Of a DNA stretch of 64,000 nucleotides, positions 1 to 8,247 are shown one piece after another. The position numbers and the translations under genes were made by a program. Under the pieces are notes generated by a model. It was given only the letters and a program-made list of their open reading frames with translations, was not told the origin of the DNA and searched no databases. Position 1 is the first letter of the stretch. Each line of letters opens with the position of its first letter. This stretch comes from Allobosea lupini (lineage in GTDB: Bacteria > Pseudomonadota > Alphaproteobacteria > Rhizobiales > Beijerinckiaceae): the NCBI RefSeq assembly GCF_900109525.1, contig NZ_FOAN01000002.1, positions 496,001 through 560,000 on the forward strand. The letters run 5' to 3'.

Positions 1-774
1 TTCAAGGCGCCGGAGATCAAGCGCGCCGTCCAGACCGGCCAGGCCCAGATGGGCGAGGTGCTGATCTCGCTGCATGAGAACGAGGACCCAGTCTTCGGCA
101 TCGACGTCGTGCCCTTCCTCGCCACCTCCTTCGCCGAGTCGAAGAAGCTCTATGCGGCCTCGAAGGCGGCGGTCGAGAAGAAGCTCGACAGCCAGGGGAT
201 CAAGCTCCTGTTCATGGTCCCCTGGGCGCCGCAGGGCGTCTACGCCAAGAAGGAGATCAACACGATCGAGGACATGAAGGGCCTGAAGTGGCGGGCCTAT
301 AATGTCGGCACGACCCGCCTCGGCGAATTGCTCGGCATGCAGGCGGTCACCATCCAGGCGGCGGAGCTGCCGCAGGCGCTGGCGACCGGCGTGGTCAACT
401 CCTTCATGTCGTCGGGCGGCACCGGCTACGACTCGAAGGCCTGGGAGACGCTGACGCATTTCTACGACGTCCAGGCCTGGATCCCGAAGAACGCCACCTT
501 CGTCAACAAGGCCGCCTTCGCCGGCCTCGACAAGGCGACGCAGGACGCGATCCTCAAGGCCTCGGCTGATGCCGAAGCCCGCGGCTGGAAGATGTGGGAA
601 GAGAAGACCAACTGGTATCTCGACCAGCTCAAGGCCAAGGGCATGAAGGTGCAGGCCCCGTCGCCGGCGCTCAAGGACGGCTTCAAGAAGGCCGGCGAGA
701 CGCTGACCGCCGACTGGCTGAAGAAGGCCGGCGCCGACGGCCAGGCGATCGTGGACGCCTATAAGAAGATGTGA
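1..774 (+). CDS. TRAP transporter solute-binding protein, DctP family (5' partial)
   Basis: The frame is open from base 1, so the start codon and signal peptide lie outside the window; 257 codons remain, against roughly 330-350 in full members. DctP proteins are periplasmic receptors that bind organic acids and hand them to a DctQM membrane permease driven by an ion gradient. Seen here: the conserved central stretch KWRAYNVGTTRLGELLG, followed by the usual helix with AAELPQALATGVV and WIPKNATFVNK near the hinge, ending in an amphipathic C-terminal helix. The permease genes are not downstream, so they would have to lie before the window. The substrate cannot be read from the sequence. Confidence 0.85.
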   Translation, partial: FKAPEIKRAVQTGQAQMGEVLISLHENEDPVFGIDVVPFLATSFAESKKLYAASKAAVEKKLDSQGIKLLFMVPWAPQGVYAKKEINTIEDMKGLKWRAYNVGTTRLGELLGMQAVTIQAAELPQALATGVVNSFMSSGGTGYDSKAWETLTHFYDVQAWIPKNATFVNKAAFAGLDKATQDAILKASADAEARGWKMWEEKTNWYLDQLKAKGMKVQAPSPALKDGFKKAGETLTADWLKKAGADGQAIVDAYKKM

Positions 775-784
775 GGCGCGATGC

Positions 785-924
785 TTTCCTTCTCCCCTCG
801 GGGGAGAAGGTGGCAGCGCGAAGCGCTGACGGATGAGGGAAGGATAGGCTCGACCTGTCCGACTCTCACCCAGTCGTACTGCCCTCATCCCCCTGCCGGG
901 ACCTTCTCCCCCGAGGGGAGAAGG
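785..924. repeat. palindromic intergenic repeat pair
   Basis: The gap between the TRAP receptor and the next gene is filled by two mirror-image copies of an element. Copy one contains ttctcccctcgggggagaag and a GATGAGGG end; copy two, inverted, starts ccctcatccccctgccggg and ends ttctcccccgaggggagaag. Each copy folds on itself (ctcccctcgggggag type) and the two copies can also pair with each other. Elements of this composition are widespread between genes in Rhizobiales. It may end transcription of the receptor gene. Confidence 0.75.
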
Positions 925-965
925 GAGCCCCCCCGCGGACCGCGCCTCTTTCGGCTAGAGACAGC

Positions 966-1484
966 ATGCTCCCTTCCGACGACCTCGGCCCGATCGTCTC
1001 TTCCGGCCATCTCGCCTCCGGCGCGATGCCGGCGCTGTCGGAGTTCGAGTTCGCGCTGACGATGACGGTGCACGCCTTCCAGCGCTGGATGCTGCGCTGC
1101 ATGACCGCCGCCGGCATTCCCGAGCTGACGCCGATGGACGTGCTCGTCCTGCACAACGTCAACCATCGCGGCAAGGCCAAGCGCCTCGCCGACATCTGCC
1201 TCGTCCTCAACATCGAGGACACGCATCTGGTGAACTATTCGCTGAAGAAGCTCGAGCGCCTGAAGCTTCTGAAGAGCGGCCGCAAGGGCAAGGAAAAGAC
1301 CGTCGCGATCACCCCCGCGGGCGAGGACGCCTGTAAGCGCTACGCCCAGATCCGCGAGCAATTGCTGGTGAAATCGGTGCTGGCGACCGGCGTGGATCCG
1401 GCCCGCCTGTCCGAGATCGCCGCCGCGATGCGCTCGCTGTCGGGCCAGTACGACCAGGCGGCGCGAGCGGCGGCCAGCCTCTAG
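966..1484 (+). CDS. winged-helix transcriptional regulator, MarR-like
   Basis: A 172-residue protein with a MarR/winged-helix DNA-binding core: a helix region around residues 20-55, the helix-turn-helix at about 75-105 (DICLVLNIEDTHLVNYSLKKL), then a wing with GRKGKEKTVAITPAGED and a C-terminal dimerisation helix. MarR proteins are dimeric repressors, often answering to aromatic or acidic ligands. The first Met is used, but no strong ribosome site precedes it and Met21 (1026) is a possible alternative. It sits between a TRAP receptor gene and the convergent mcd gene, 15 bases from the latter, so its target could be either; that is inference. Confidence 0.7.
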   Translation: MLPSDDLGPIVSSGHLASGAMPALSEFEFALTMTVHAFQRWMLRCMTAAGIPELTPMDVLVLHNVNHRGKAKRLADICLVLNIEDTHLVNYSLKKLERLKLLKSGRKGKEKTVAITPAGEDACKRYAQIREQLLVKSVLATGVDPARLSEIAAAMRSLSGQYDQAARAAASL

Positions 1485-1499
1485 GCCAAAGGCCTCACC

Positions 1500-3173
1500 T
1501 CACCCCTCCACCAGCCGCCGCGCGATCACCTGCGCCTGGATCTCGGCCGCGCCCTCGAAGATGTTGAGGATGCGGGCGTCGCAGAGCACGCGGCTGATCG
1601 GATATTCCAGCGCAAAGCCGTTGCCGCCATGGATCTGCAGGGCGTTGTCGGCCGCCGCCCAGGCGACGCGGGCGCCCAGGAGCTTGGCCATGCCGGCTTC
1701 CAAATCGCAGCGCCGGTCGGCGTCCTTCTCGCGGGCGGCGAAATAGGTGAGCTGGCGGGCGATGACGAGCTCGGCCGCCATCATGGCGAGCTTGTCGGCG
1801 ACGCGCGGGAAGGCGATCAGCGGCTTGCCGAACTGGATGCGCTCCTGGGCATAGCGCAGGCCGAGATCGAAGGCAGATTGCGCGACGCCGAGCGCCCGCG
1901 CCGCGGTCTGGATGCGGGCGGCCTCGAAGGTCTGCATCAGTTGCTTGAAGCCCTGCCCTTCGACGCCGCCGAGCAGGTTCTCCCCCTTCACCTCGAAGCC
2001 GTCGAAGGCGAGCTCGTATTCCTTCATGCCGCGATAGCCGAGCACCTCGATCTCGCCGCCGGTCAGGCCCGCGACCGGGAACGGCTCGGCATCCGTGCCG
2101 CGCGGCTTCTCGGCGATCAGCATGGAGAGGCCGCGATAGCCCGGCGCATCCGGATCGGTGCGGACCAGCAGTGTCATGATGTCGGCGCGAACCGGGTGGG
2201 TGATCCAGGTCTTGTTGCCGTAGACCTTCCAGGTGTCACCGTCCTTCACCGCCTTGGTGCGCAGCGATGCGAGGTCGGATCCGGTATTGGGCTCGGTGAA
2301 GACGGCGGTCGGCAGGATTTCGCCCGAGGCGATCTTCGGCAGCCAATAGGCCTTCTGCTCGTCGGTGCCGCCGTTCAGGATCAGTTCGGCGGCGATCTCG
2401 GAGCGGGTGCCGAGCGAACCGACGCCGATATAGCCGCGCGAGAGCTCCTCGGAGACGACACACATCGAGACCTTCGACAGGCCCATGCCGCCGAACTCCT
2501 CGGGGATGGTCAGGCCGAAGACGCCGAGCTCGGCCATCTGCTCGACTACCGGCAGCGGGATGTACTCGTTCTGAAGATGCCATTCATGGGCATGCGGCGT
2601 CACCTGCTGCTCGCAGAAGCGGCGCATCTCCGAGCGGATCGCTTCCAGCGTCTCGTCGAGGCCGGGATCGCCGACGCTGGCGAGGCCCTGGCTCTGGCTG
2701 AACAGGGCAACGAAGCGGGCGCGGTTCTCGGGCGTGTTGCCCTCGGCGATCAATTGCTCCGCCGCGTCCGAGCAAGCGGCGGCGACGGCCTTGGCCGTCA
2801 GGCCTAGCGCCGGTAGGCGGACGATCTCGCCCTGGCTCATCGGGATGCCGCCGAAGATCTGGGCGGCATACTCGCCTGCGCCGATCCGGATGGCGTAGTC
2901 CTCGATCGCGCCGTAGCGATCCTCGGCCTGCAGGCGCTCGCCATAAGCCTTGAGCTCGCGCAGGCCCATCACATAGGTGGCGAGCCAGGAGAGGCCGTGC
3001 GCAGCGTGCTGCTCCTGCTCAAGCCTCGCCGAGGAAATCCGGCCGTCGACCAGCACCTTCTGCCTGACGGCTGCGACCGCCTCCTCCAGCAAGGCCTCGA
3101 AGCCCGGCAAGGCGGCAGCGATCAACGCGACGGCATTGGCTTCGGAATCGGCCTTGAGGGCGGTGGCATTCAT
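1500..3173 (-). CDS. mcd: (2S)-methylsuccinyl-CoA dehydrogenase
   Basis: A 557-residue flavoprotein of the acyl-CoA dehydrogenase superfamily. The length is diagnostic: ordinary members have about 380-400 residues, while this one carries an extra N-terminal domain of about 150 residues, as in the Mcd enzymes of the ethylmalonyl-CoA pathway (methylsuccinyl-CoA to mesaconyl-CoA, for assimilation of C2 units and C1-derived acetyl-CoA). Seen: FTEPNTGSDLASLRTKA (FAD/substrate loop), RIQTAARALGVAQSAFDLGL, ERIQFGKPL, and a C-terminal LQIHGGNGFALEYPISR. A short acyl-CoA specificity other than methylsuccinyl-CoA is possible but the architecture argues for Mcd. The other pathway genes (ccr, ecm) are not in the window. 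Confidence 0.82.
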   Translation of the reverse strand: MNATALKADSEANAVALIAAALPGFEALLEEAVAAVRQKVLVDGRISSARLEQEQHAAHGLSWLATYVMGLRELKAYGERLQAEDRYGAIEDYAIRIGAGEYAAQIFGGIPMSQGEIVRLPALGLTAKAVAAACSDAAEQLIAEGNTPENRARFVALFSQSQGLASVGDPGLDETLEAIRSEMRRFCEQQVTPHAHEWHLQNEYIPLPVVEQMAELGVFGLTIPEEFGGMGLSKVSMCVVSEELSRGYIGVGSLGTRSEIAAELILNGGTDEQKAYWLPKIASGEILPTAVFTEPNTGSDLASLRTKAVKDGDTWKVYGNKTWITHPVRADIMTLLVRTDPDAPGYRGLSMLIAEKPRGTDAEPFPVAGLTGGEIEVLGYRGMKEYELAFDGFEVKGENLLGGVEGQGFKQLMQTFEAARIQTAARALGVAQSAFDLGLRYAQERIQFGKPLIAFPRVADKLAMMAAELVIARQLTYFAAREKDADRRCDLEAGMAKLLGARVAWAAADNALQIHGGNGFALEYPISRVLCDARILNIFEGAAEIQAQVIARRLVEG

Positions 3174-3405
3174 GTCTCTCTCCCTTTGTTGCGGCGCAGC
3201 ATAAGGGACAAATCCCCGATCGGGAAAGCCGTCTTTTGGCGGAGGGCTGCCGACGCGAGCGGACGGCCGTTAACCGCCTTTCAACCCTGACAAGGGATTA
3301 TCCGACTGTCGCGAATTTGCATCATTGGGATTCGCGGTCGCTCATCTGTCGTCTTTGCGAAACGAGGGCCTGGGTCAGTTGCGTCTGCGTCGGCGATCGA
3401 AGCGA

Positions 3406-4674
3406 ATGGGCTGGCAGAAGCTGCGCTGGGCGCTGGCGACCGTCGCTCCCTGGGCGCTCTCGGCAGGCATGCTGGTCTCCTTCACCGCTTCGGCCGGGCA
3501 GAAGCCCGATGTCCTCGGCCCGCCGGGCTCGCTGATCCCCCGCACCGCGCCGGGCGCGCTCTCCGACCTTGCGGAAGGCCCGTCGCTGCTCGTGGCCGCC
3601 AGCGCCTTTCGTATGCCAGAGCGCGCCTATGCCCGCCTGATCCAGCCGGCGCGACTTTCCTTCGAAACGCCCGAGCGGACCTTCGCGATCGACCCGCGCC
3701 AGCCGCGCGAGGACATGAAGCGCACGGCCAGCGCCTTCCCGCAGGTCGACCGCAGCAGCAAGGGCGACCCGATCGTGCCCTTACGTCCGACGCTGACCCG
3801 CAACGGCCCACCCGGCGAGCTCGAGCAGGTCGTCTTCGGCGACACCCAGCCCGGGCTGATCTCGGGCGGCTTTTCGCTCGAAGCGCAGGAAAGCCCGGAG
3901 GAGCCGCCGCTCGGCTTCGAACCCTTCCTGCGCGACGAGGGGATGACCGACCCGGCCCTGTCCGATTCCTCGCCGACGGCGGTTCCGAAGAGCATCGGCT
4001 CTCCGCGCCATGGCGAACTGAATCCGGAAAACCTCGACGGCTCGACGCCGTCCGTCTCCACGGCGCTCGGCCAGTCCTCCAGCACGCCCGCAGCCACCGG
4101 CGTCGCCGGAGCGGCCTCCGCCACGCCGATGCAGATGGCGCCCGTTGCCGCCGAGCCGAAATCGCGCAGTCGCATCGCCAAGTCGGAGCGCGGCACGACC
4201 ATCGACCTGCGCACCGTCGACCCCAGCGAGAAGCAGATCTACACCAGCCTGATTGCGCCCGAGAACATGGCCAAGGAGCAGCGCTGCCTGGCCGAAGCCG
4301 TCTATTTCGAGGCGCGCTCGGAAGGCGAGCAGGGCCGCGCCGCAGTGGCGCAGGTCGTTCTCAACCGGGTCAAGAGCGGGCTCTACCCGAACACGGTCTG
4401 CGGCGCGGTCTACCAGAACGCCAGCCGCCATCTCGCCTGCCAGTTCACCTTCGCCTGCGAGGGCAAGGCGCTGCGCATCACCGAGCCCGGCCCCTGGCGC
4501 GACGCCGTCCGCATCGCCCGCGAGGTTTATGACGGCACGACCTATCTGGCTGAGGTTGGCGCCTCCACCCACTACCACGCCGACTATGTCCGGCCGTACT
4601 GGGCGCGGAAACTGAAGAAGATGGACACGATCGGCCGGCACGTCTTCTACAAGCTGCGGCCCGGGCAAACCTAG
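3406..4674 (+). CDS. SleB-type cell wall hydrolase
   Basis: A secreted protein of 422 residues. The start at 3406 (MGWQKLRW) is chosen because it begins a clear signal peptide (basic n-region, hydrophobic ATVAPWALSAGMLVSF, AxA-type cleavage near residue 30); an upstream Met at 3325 would put 27 unlikely residues before it. Residues about 30-285 are low-complexity and Pro/Ser/Ala rich, probably a linker through the envelope. The last 130 residues form a Hydrolase_2 (SleB/CwlJ) domain: QRCLAEAVYFEARSEGEQG with its conserved Glu, VVLNRVKSGLYPNTVCGAVYQ, CQFTFACEG and GASTHYHADYVRPYWA. The family cleaves peptidoglycan. In a non-spore-former it would act in wall growth or division. Confidence 0.82.
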   Translation: MGWQKLRWALATVAPWALSAGMLVSFTASAGQKPDVLGPPGSLIPRTAPGALSDLAEGPSLLVAASAFRMPERAYARLIQPARLSFETPERTFAIDPRQPREDMKRTASAFPQVDRSSKGDPIVPLRPTLTRNGPPGELEQVVFGDTQPGLISGGFSLEAQESPEEPPLGFEPFLRDEGMTDPALSDSSPTAVPKSIGSPRHGELNPENLDGSTPSVSTALGQSSSTPAATGVAGAASATPMQMAPVAAEPKSRSRIAKSERGTTIDLRTVDPSEKQIYTSLIAPENMAKEQRCLAEAVYFEARSEGEQGRAAVAQVVLNRVKSGLYPNTVCGAVYQNASRHLACQFTFACEGKALRITEPGPWRDAVRIAREVYDGTTYLAEVGASTHYHADYVRPYWARKLKKMDTIGRHVFYKLRPGQT

Positions 4675-5151
4675 TCGACGCATTGCCCAACTGTCCGACA
4701 CGGCAATCGTTGACTATCATCCCGAGTGCTCAAGCGCCCTCATTCATCTGATATCGACGATCTCCAAGCCGCAGGCGCGGGACCTATTCGCTTGAGCGAC
4801 TGGCAGCCCCTTCGCCGCGTAGGACTTATAGTGATACGGTACTCTTCGGAGTTCCAGCCAGGAAACATGCTTAATATTCGCGGCCTGCCGTTTCTGACTC
4901 CTGCCATTAACGCTGCCAATAACATGGCGTAGCACTTTGCCGAACAAATAGTAAGGTGACGTCAAAGACGACGAACAGCTGCGTCACAGCAGATCGAGGC
5001 GTTTTTGATTTCGGCCTGTGCATCCAAAAGCCTGCTTGGACAGTAATCTGTCTCAAGCTGTTCGGGCTCGCGTGATCACTCCCGCGATCGAAGCGCTTTC
5101 GTCTCTGACGGCCGCAAGCTGCAGGGTGATCTGGTGTGTTGGAGCGCCGCC
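4675..5151. other. gene-free stretch, nothing recognised
   Basis: About 480 bases without a convincing gene. It is noticeably richer in A and T than its surroundings. Short open frames on both strands have no ribosome site, no domain and no rhizobial codon preference. Promoters for the small gene at 5152 must lie at its right end. Confidence 0.5.
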
Positions 5152-5343
5152 ATGGACCACGACAGAGTTCGGCAGGCTCAGGCCCTGCGCGTCAAGGCGC
5201 TGATGTGCCGCCGCTGGGCCGATACGGCCCGGGACAGCGAAGGCGCAGCTCGCCTGGCCGCCATGGCGAGCGCCTATGAAGGGCAAGCGGACGCATTCGA
5301 ACAGGAAGCCACGACGCCCGGCTGCAAACAGCGGGGACGATAG
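5152..5343 (+). CDS. small hypothetical protein with Arg/Ala-rich helices
   Basis: A 63-residue protein with start chosen at 5152, because GGAG lies seven bases before that ATG. It reads as two charged amphipathic helices (RQAQALRVKALMCRRWADTA and ARLAAMASAYEGQADAFEQ). Short proteins of this pattern, with an ALRxxAEExRxxAE helix and a YxxxADxxE helix, are frequent in Bradyrhizobiaceae and relatives and have no known function. No membrane segment or signal is seen. It could be a spurious frame, but the ribosome site and the pattern make it likely real. Confidence 0.5.
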   Translation: MDHDRVRQAQALRVKALMCRRWADTARDSEGAARLAAMASAYEGQADAFEQEATTPGCKQRGR

Positions 5344-5420
5344 GCGCCGGCGACGCTCGTCAGTGAGGGAGAGTGGCGCCGTCGGTGCTTGCACTGGCGG
5401 GGCTCGATCACCCCGAGCGC

Positions 5421-5702
5421 CTATTCGCCATAGAGCGCCGAGTGCCGCGCCGCAGCGAGGCGATCGACGCTGTCCTTGGCGACGGCGTCGGGGTTGTAGA
5501 GCCAGCAGATCGACTCACCCTCGTTCATCATCCGGCCTTGAGCCAGCTCGGGGCCGGCATAACCGGCCTCGCGCAGGTCGCGCTTCAGCCGGCGGGCGTC
5601 CCATCTGATCGCGGCATAGCCGAAGGCGTCGTTGTCGAGGACGAAGCCATCCTCCTTGATCCGCAGGAGGGCGTTTGTGATGTCTTGCGCTGAGTACGTC
5701 AT
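5421..5702 (-). CDS. small hypothetical protein
   Basis: A 93-residue soluble protein (MTYSAQDITNALLRIKEDGF...). It looks like a single mixed alpha/beta domain: an N-terminal helix, a FGYAAIRWDARRLKRDLREAGY core, and a C-terminal WLYNPDAVAKDSVDRLAAARH helix. The ATG at 5702 is preferred over an in-frame TTG at 5741; GGGAGGAG lies about 20 bases before the ATG, which is farther than usual, so the start is uncertain. I do not recognise the family. No neighbours on this strand suggest an operon. Confidence 0.5.
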   Translation of the reverse strand: MTYSAQDITNALLRIKEDGFVLDNDAFGYAAIRWDARRLKRDLREAGYAGPELAQGRMMNEGESICWLYNPDAVAKDSVDRLAAARHSALYGE

Positions 5703-5806
5703 GGCCTGTTCTGGGCTGTGATGCTCCTCCCTAACCGGCAAGCTCTTGGCCGACCGATACGGATTTTGCTCGCATTTTAGCGGTTTGCCGATTTTTCGCT
5801 GCGGCG

Positions 5807-5961
5807 CTGCCCGTCAGCCTCGCCTATGCAGAAGGAGGCCTGCGCAGCCTGAAAGTCCGCACCTTCCTGGACTGGGTGGCGCCGCGCCTGCGCGCACGCC
5901 TGGCCGCTCGTGGCGGGGATCGCTCCTGGAGCATTTTCGGGCGAAGTGGGCACCGGTTCGC
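5807..5961 (+). pseudogene. C-terminal remnant of a LysR-type regulator
   Basis: One frame encodes LPVSLAYAEGGLRSLKVR, then TFLDWVAPRLRARLAA. This is the typical end of the effector-binding domain of a LysR-family regulator (the PLSLVYP...SPKVRxFxDWLVPRLRARL pattern). Nothing upstream in any frame continues the protein: no start codon, no helix-turn-helix, no earlier effector-domain sequence. After RARLAARGGDRSW the frame runs into a dispersed repeat, which supplies the stop. I read this as a decayed fragment. Confidence 0.6.
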
Positions 5962-5982
5962 GTGATGAAAATGCGATAGAAT
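5929..5982 (+). repeat. dispersed repeat family A, copy 1
   Basis: This copy begins gagcattttcgggcgaagtg and ends gatgaaaatgcgatagaat. The ends gcattttc...gaaaatgc are inverted repeats. Copies at 25811-25874 and 29832-29892 (both on the minus strand) share the core CGAAGTGG...CGCGTGAAGAAAATGCG. Such short palindromic elements are intergenic in Rhizobiales genomes. Confidence 0.8.
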
Positions 5983-5987
5983 CAGGA

Positions 5988-6032
5988 CCTGGAAGATTTC
6001 CGCGATCCGAAGAATTGCGGAAATCTTCCAGG
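5988..6032. repeat. perfect 16-bp inverted repeat
   Basis: Arms cctggaagatttccgc (5988-6003) and gcggaaatcttccagg (6017-6032) are exact complements around a 13-base loop. It lies directly after repeat A and about 105 bases before csbD. No T-run follows on either strand, so a simple rho-independent terminator is unlikely. It may belong to the same mobile repeat or be a regulatory hairpin. Confidence 0.8.
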
Positions 6033-6137
6033 CGATCGCAGGCCCGGCATTTGCCGCTGACACGGCTTTTTGTGCCGAACCATTCCGCCGCCCGCGCGTT
6101 CCTTAAGCATACCCATCACGACCACGAGGAGAGTCCC

Positions 6138-6344
6138 ATGGACTGGAACCGCGTCGAAGGAAACTGGAAGCAGCTCAAGGGCAAGGTCAAGGAGCAGTGG
6201 GGCAAGCTGACCGACGACGATCTCGATGTCATCGCCGGCAAGCGCGACCAGCTCGAGGGCAAGATCCAGGAACGCTACGGGATCGAGAAGGACAAGGTCC
6301 GGACCGATGTCGACGACTGGTATGGCCGCCAAACCTGGCAATGA
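6138..6344 (+). CDS. CsbD family stress protein
   Basis: A 68-residue hydrophilic protein typical of the CsbD family in length and sequence: MDWNRVEGNWKQLKGKVKEQ, then WGKLTDDDLDVIAGKRDQL, an IQERYG turn, and a C-terminal aromatic end WYGRQTW. CsbD-like proteins accumulate in general stress and stationary phase; their biochemical role is unknown. GAGGAG lies about nine bases before the ATG. A strong terminator follows at 6385, so it is transcribed alone. Confidence 0.92.
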   Translation: MDWNRVEGNWKQLKGKVKEQWGKLTDDDLDVIAGKRDQLEGKIQERYGIEKDKVRTDVDDWYGRQTWQ

Positions 6345-6384
6345 CCGGCATTGCGAACGGCTCGCTGTAAAGCGGGTTTGCGCA

Positions 6385-6420
6385 GACCCCGCAGGCTAGC
6401 GCCTGCGGGGTCTTCTTGTT
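6385..6420 (+). terminator. rho-independent terminator after csbD
   Basis: A perfect 12-bp stem, gaccccgcaggc (6385-6396) with gcctgcggggtc (6401-6412), closed by a TAGC loop and followed by ttcttgtt. Confidence 0.9.
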
Positions 6421-6584
6421 GACGGGCACCCGGCGCTGGTTCGGCACGTCGAGGACTATTGGGCGGCGAGCATGAAGGCCGGCAGCCGAAGCAGCGCGGC
6501 CGCCGGCCGATCCTGTCAAATGACTTTGCATCCACGGCGTCTCTGCCTTAGTTCTGCGCGGAACGGCGGGCAGAGGCGTCTGGC

Positions 6585-7607
6585 ATGGATCGGGATGCGT
6601 CGTCGGACGCTCAACTGCGACTTGCGGCCCGCGAGGCCGAACTTGCCCGCGTCCAGAAGATCGGACAGATCGGCGGCTTGACGGTCGACCTGCGCGGCGG
6701 CCGGTTCCGCAACACCCGCTCGCCCGAATATCTCGTCGTCCACGGCCTGCCGCCCGAGGCGGTTCACGAGACGCACGAGGCCTGGGTCCAGCGTATCCAC
6801 CCCGATGACCGGGACCGCGTACTTGGCCATTTTCTCGAGACCGTTCGCGGTCACGCGACCGATTACGAGGTCGAGTACCGGATCATCAGGCCGAGCGATG
6901 GGCAGATTCGCTGGATCCTCGCCAAGGCGGAGATCGAACGGGATGCCGACGGCGCGGCATTGCTGCTCCAGGGCGCTCACATCGACGTCACGGCGCGCAA
7001 GCAGGCTGAGGAGCAATACGAACTCGTCGCCCGCGAACTCTCGCACCGGATCGCAAATATCTTCGCGGTGGTCAGCAGCCTCGTCCGGATGGCGGCTCGC
7101 TCCGAGCCAGAGAGTCGCGCTTTTGCCGCCAGGATCGAAGAGAGACTGGCGGCACTGCACCGGGCCCACGCCTTCGTCGGCCGCAGCAGGACCGATGCCG
7201 AGGGCGGCCTCATCGACCTGCTTTCCCGGCTGCTCGCGCCCTATCGGGAGGGGGCCGGCGAACGGGTCCAGATAGACGGCAAGGACGGCCCGATCGGCCC
7301 GCAAGCAGCGACCTGCATCGCCCTCATCGTCCATGAGTTGGCGACGAACGCGGTGAAGTACGGGGCGTTGTCATCGCAGACCGGGATGGTGACTGTCACG
7401 GTGGATCGCGACGAACGTGCTGGCCGAATTTGCTGGCGCGAAGCGGGCGGCCCGGCGATCGAGGCGCAGCCCAAGCGCAGTGGCTTTGGCTCGACCATGA
7501 TCGAGCGCACCATCAGAGCTCATCGAGGGCTGGAGGTGCGATATGACTGGAACCCGGCGGGGCTGTGCGTAACGATCGACGCAAGCCTCGAGGCACTGGG
7601 GCGCTGA
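6585..7607 (+). CDS. PAS-domain sensor histidine kinase, HWE family
   Basis: A 340-residue cytosolic kinase with no membrane segment. A PAS domain of the PAS_3 type spans about 30-135 (VQRIHPDDRDRVLGHF, YRIIRPSDGQIRWI, GAHIDVTARKQ). The HWE/HisKA_2 dimerisation part follows: ELSHRIAN puts the phospho-acceptor at His154. The ATPase part has the N box IVHELATNAVKYG (His250, Asn255) and the CWREAGGP motif (Trp284, Glu286) that names the family, then GFGSTMIERTI. HWE kinases are typical of Alphaproteobacteria and include general-stress and light sensors. No response regulator or anti-sigma gene is adjacent, so the partner is unknown. Confidence 0.9.
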   Translation: MDRDASSDAQLRLAAREAELARVQKIGQIGGLTVDLRGGRFRNTRSPEYLVVHGLPPEAVHETHEAWVQRIHPDDRDRVLGHFLETVRGHATDYEVEYRIIRPSDGQIRWILAKAEIERDADGAALLLQGAHIDVTARKQAEEQYELVARELSHRIANIFAVVSSLVRMAARSEPESRAFAARIEERLAALHRAHAFVGRSRTDAEGGLIDLLSRLLAPYREGAGERVQIDGKDGPIGPQAATCIALIVHELATNAVKYGALSSQTGMVTVTVDRDERAGRICWREAGGPAIEAQPKRSGFGSTMIERTIRAHRGLEVRYDWNPAGLCVTIDASLEALGR

Positions 7608-7694
7608 CGTCGCTCAGCCCGCGTTCATCGAGTCGATCCTATCCTGCCGATGGTCAACTGTCCCAGCCCGGCCTGGGGAAGCCCGGAGAACGCC

Positions 7695-7997
7695 ATGATG
7701 TTCAAGACCCTCGCCATCGCGGCCCTCGTCGGAGCGGCCATCTCGTCCGCGACCAGCGCGAACGCCCAGTATTACGATCCCTACCGGCCGCCGCCGCCGC
7801 GCTATGATTACGATCGGCCGCCGCCGCCCTATGGCTACGACCGCCCGCGCTACGGCTATGAGCGGCCCTATCGCCAGCGCTTCGGCGACACCTGCGTGAC
7901 CTCACGCGGCTCCTGCGCGGCCCGGCCGGCTCCGGCCAATTCGTCCTGCAGCTGCTATATCGAAGGCTTCGGCATGAAGCGCGGTGCCATCGACTGA
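7695..7997 (+). CDS. small secreted Tyr/Pro/Arg-rich protein
   Basis: A 100-residue protein. The start at 7695 has GGAG six bases upstream. A signal peptide (FKTLAIAALVGAAISSATSANA, cleavage before QYYDP) is followed by repeats of the type YDRPPPPYGYDRPRYGYERP at about 25-60. The C-terminal part has five Cys residues (DTCVTSRGSC and SSCSCYIEGFG) and could form disulphides in the periplasm. Function unknown; similar small YxRPPP proteins are common in the order. It follows the HWE kinase gene by about 90 bases. Confidence 0.75.
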   Translation: MMFKTLAIAALVGAAISSATSANAQYYDPYRPPPPRYDYDRPPPPYGYDRPRYGYERPYRQRFGDTCVTSRGSCAARPAPANSSCSCYIEGFGMKRGAID

Positions 7998-8247
7998 CAA
8001 CCGACCGCAAAGCTGCTTCCAGACAAGGCTGGCGGTGCTGGCCGGCGACTGCGCCGGCCAGCACCGAAACCCTTGAATACTGGGCAGCGTACCGGACGCG
8101 GCAGTCATGACGAGACCGCTTCCGTTCGGGCAGAATTAGTTAATTTTACCTTGTTTTGCAGTTAACCTTGTCTTCATGGATCGTCTCTGGCTTTCTCACC
8201 CCAACGACGCAGCGGCACCGTTGCGCAACGCAGGGTTGGGCTCAGCT
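7998..8247. other. intergenic region
   Basis: About 250 bases. The right part is AT-rich (taattttaccttgttttgcag with a gttaacc just after it), a plausible promoter region for the secreted repeat protein. No gene or clear hairpin was seen. Confidence 0.4.

Noticed and set aside
4726..4932. Possible 68-codon gene in the gap after the cell wall hydrolase
   Set aside because: No ribosome site, no recognisable pattern, and an equally good frame on the other strand.
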